Source: Gimesia chilikensis (lineage in GTDB: Bacteria > Planctomycetota > Planctomycetia > Planctomycetales > Planctomycetaceae). From it: DNA of 64,000 nt. The number at the start of each line of letters is the position of its first letter. Within the stretch, counting starts at the first letter, position 1. The position numbers and the translations under genes are program-made. Positions 62,528 through 64,000 of the stretch are shown one piece after another. The stretch lies in assembly GCF_007744075.1 (NCBI RefSeq), contig NZ_CP036266.1:6623248-6687247 (forward strand). Direction: 5' to 3'. The notes under the pieces were generated by a model that worked only from the letters and a program-made list of their open reading frames with translations, had not been told where the DNA came from and did not search any database.

Positions 62528-63052
62528 TCAGATCTGATGTGGGGTTGAAGCAGTAATCGTCCAATGATGGCTGCGATAGACATACTCGTCATCCGTGTAT
62601 GAGACCAGGCAGCCACACTCGATATCAAATATCTCCGGAATCTTGACTGCATAGAGCTGACTGGGGCGTTGCAAGTCGGGCAAACTGTTCTCGTAAAGGA
62701 ATCCGTGGAAATAGTCTTCATCAAAAAACAGAGTGACTTCACTTGCAAACAGGTCAGGCAAAGTCAACAGGACTGCCACCCGGTAGAATTGGCTATTCTC
62801 AGGTGGTTGTTGCCTGGCCAGTTTCTCGGCTGCCCGCAGTAACTGTGAAATCACGTCTGCCTGTAGACGATGTCGCGACCGCGGCCCTTCGACCAGTGCA
62901 GCGGGGAGTGGGACTTTGAAGTTAACATACTTCTCCCCCGGTCGAAGATCATTTTCAAAATGAATCAGATCTGCCCACTTCGTCAGGCTTCGTAAATGAC
63001 GCCGCACCCCTCTCAGTTTCCTGTTGGGGCGATTCAGAGTAATCCGTCTCAC
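62528..63052 (-). CDS. DUF3916-like protein (possible immunity-type)
   Basis: The GTG at 63052 has a GAAGG at about -11 and gives 174 residues. The N-terminal RKLRGVRRHLRSLTKWAD and YVNFKVPLPAALVEG, then VAVLLTLPDLFASEVTLFFDE, resemble the pattern I associate with DUF3916, a small family found with toxin-immunity loci. This assignment is by memory of the pattern and moderate. It is the first of three small minus-strand genes. No toxin gene lies in the window. Confidence 0.6.
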   Translation of the reverse strand: MRRITLNRPNRKLRGVRRHLRSLTKWADLIHFENDLRPGEKYVNFKVPLPAALVEGPRSRHRLQADVISQLLRAAEKLARQQPPENSQFYRVAVLLTLPDLFASEVTLFFDEDYFHGFLYENSLPDLQRPSQLYAVKIPEIFDIECGCLVSYTDDEYVYRSHHWTITASTPHQI

Positions 63053-63086
63053 GAACGCTGCACCTTCATTAGTCGCCGAGTTTTAC

Positions 63087-63995
63087 TTAGCTCTGTTCCC
63101 CGAGTTGTTTCTTGAAAAAGTCGATCGTTCGTTTCCAGGCGAGTTCTGCGGACTTCTCGTCGTAGCGGGGAGTGGTATCGTTATGGAAGCCGTGATTCGC
63201 GCCTTCGTAGACATAGGCCTCGAACGGTTTGTCGTTCTTTTTCAGAGCCGCTTCCAGTTCGGGAGCGCCTGCCATGATGCGGCGATCCAGTGATGCATTG
63301 TGAATCTGCAGGGGTGTCTTGAGTTTGGGAACCTCGGCAGCATCGGGCTGACGACCATAGTAGGGGACGCCGGCATCGATGACGTCGGGGAGTTCGAGCG
63401 CCACCTGATAGACCATGCCCCCACCGAAGCAGAAGCCCACCACGCCTACTTTGCCGGTGGACTTGTCATGTTTGTCGAGCAGTTTCGCAGCTGCGACGAA
63501 ATCCTCTTTCATTTTTTCAGGTTCCCGTTTCCGCTGCATGGTACGGCCTTCGTCATCGTTACCGGGATAACCACCCAGGGGCGTTAAAGCGTCGGGAGCC
63601 AGTGCCAGAAACCCCTGTGCAGCGAGGCGGCGGGCCACATCTTCGATGTAGGGATTCAGGCCCCGGTTTTCATGAATCACGAGAACCGCGGGAAATTTAT
63701 CTCCCTTTGCGGGCCAGGCCAGCAGGCCCTTCATTTTGCCAGCTCCGTCGGGGGAGTCGTAGGTGATGCGTTCGGTTTTAATGCGTGGGTCATCAGGTTT
63801 AACCTGTTCGGCCCAGCTGTAGTTGGGAGAGAGACTGGCCAGCAGGCCCTCGACTGTCAAGCCACCAACAGCGAAGGCACCGAGTTGTTTAATATAATCC
63901 CGCCGATTGAGTCGGCCGTGGGCATAGTCGTCGTAGAGGTCCAGAACTTTCTGATCGAATTCAGATGCGGATTTGCGTTCCATGGGAGAATTCAC
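63087..63995 (-). CDS. Tat-exported dienelactone hydrolase family protein
   Basis: The 302-residue frame begins at a GTG (63995) near the window edge; an in-frame ATG at 63983 is an alternative and the frame could extend past the edge. A Tat-type [12 protein letters not shown] motif precedes the mature part. Dienelactone hydrolase marks are [31 protein letters not shown] with the nucleophilic Cys and [14 protein letters not shown] with His. The acid residue in the loop [12 protein letters not shown] is shifted from the usual GxxDP. It probably hydrolyses an ester or lactone in the periplasm. It is separate from the small genes downstream. Confidence 0.8.
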   Translation of the reverse strand: MNSPMERKSASEFDQKVLDLYDDYAHGRLNRRDYIKQLGAFAVGGLTVEGLLASLSPNYSWAEQVKPDDPRIKTERITYDSPDGAGKMKGLLAWPAKGDKFPAVLVIHENRGLNPYIEDVARRLAAQGFLALAPDALTPLGGYPGNDDEGRTMQRKREPEKMKEDFVAAAKLLDKHDKSTGKVGVVGFCFGGGMVYQVALELPDVIDAGVPYYGRQPDAAEVPKLKTPLQIHNASLDRRIMAGAPELEAALKKNDKPFEAYVYEGANHGFHNDTTPRYDEKSAELAWKRTIDFFKKQLGEQS

Positions 63996-64000
63996 TTTCA

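Noticed and set aside
1..64000. tRNA, rRNA, CRISPR, insertion sequence or prophage genes
   Set aside because: No cloverleaf-like or repeat-spacer pattern and no transposase, integrase or phage structural motif was seen on reading both strands.

Overview
The window reads as one chromosomal segment of a planctomycete, most like the Gimesia/Planctomyces group. The basis is lineage-typical families: a DUF1549/DUF1553 protein with planctomycete cytochrome c motifs, two DUF1501 proteins, secreted sulfatases, many Tat- and Sec-exported enzymes, an MJ0042-type zinc-ribbon membrane protein and a CCAPAP-repeat exported protein. I saw no rRNA, tRNA, CRISPR array, transposase or phage gene, so it looks like ordinary chromosome with accessory patches.

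Layout. 1-9.6 kb: the end of an unknown gene, then sufE, an Mrp-type Fe-S carrier and a receiver-like protein on the minus strand; a Cys-rich repeat protein; small unknown or DUF427 genes; a YkgJ-type cysteine-cluster protein; a low-complexity lipoprotein; sufS; and a cold-shock gene with its own terminator. 9.9-16.3 kb: an HExxH peptidase, an alpha/beta hydrolase, an unknown protein, a lone MntR and a large zinc-ribbon membrane protein. 16.5-30.2 kb: an export-rich block with two sulfatases, a Tat amidohydrolase, two DUF1501 proteins, the 923-residue cytochrome-motif protein, an Ig-like protein and a glycerophosphodiester phosphodiesterase. 30.3-35.1 kb: a BlaI-like repressor and a 1424-residue M56 membrane peptidase fused to carboxypeptidase-regulatory-like domains. 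35.2-38.5 kb: an Old Yellow Enzyme, an Asp-box protein and an HNH nuclease.

38.7-43.1 kb holds a tight four-gene unit: class II amidotransferase, GXGXG protein, FMN/Fe-S synthase and a GlnT-type ligase. This is the gene set of N-methylglutamate synthase plus gamma-glutamylmethylamide synthetase, or the GlxBCD/GlnT set. It is followed by a CDF metal exporter, transaldolase, 4-alpha-glucanotransferase, an exported FAD oxidoreductase and an exported methyltransferase.

50-61.5 kb holds two RND efflux systems around a TetR regulator, without an outer-membrane TolC gene in the window. The second RND pump is fused in frame to a C-terminal SAM-dependent methyltransferase, which is the most unusual architecture seen here. 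Inverted repeats with 6-bp spacers lie upstream of both efflux units and suggest shared control. 61.5-64 kb has three small AT-richer genes resembling immunity or orphan accessory genes, then a Tat-exported dienelactone hydrolase at the edge.

All family assignments are from reading the translated sequence by eye; no database search was run.
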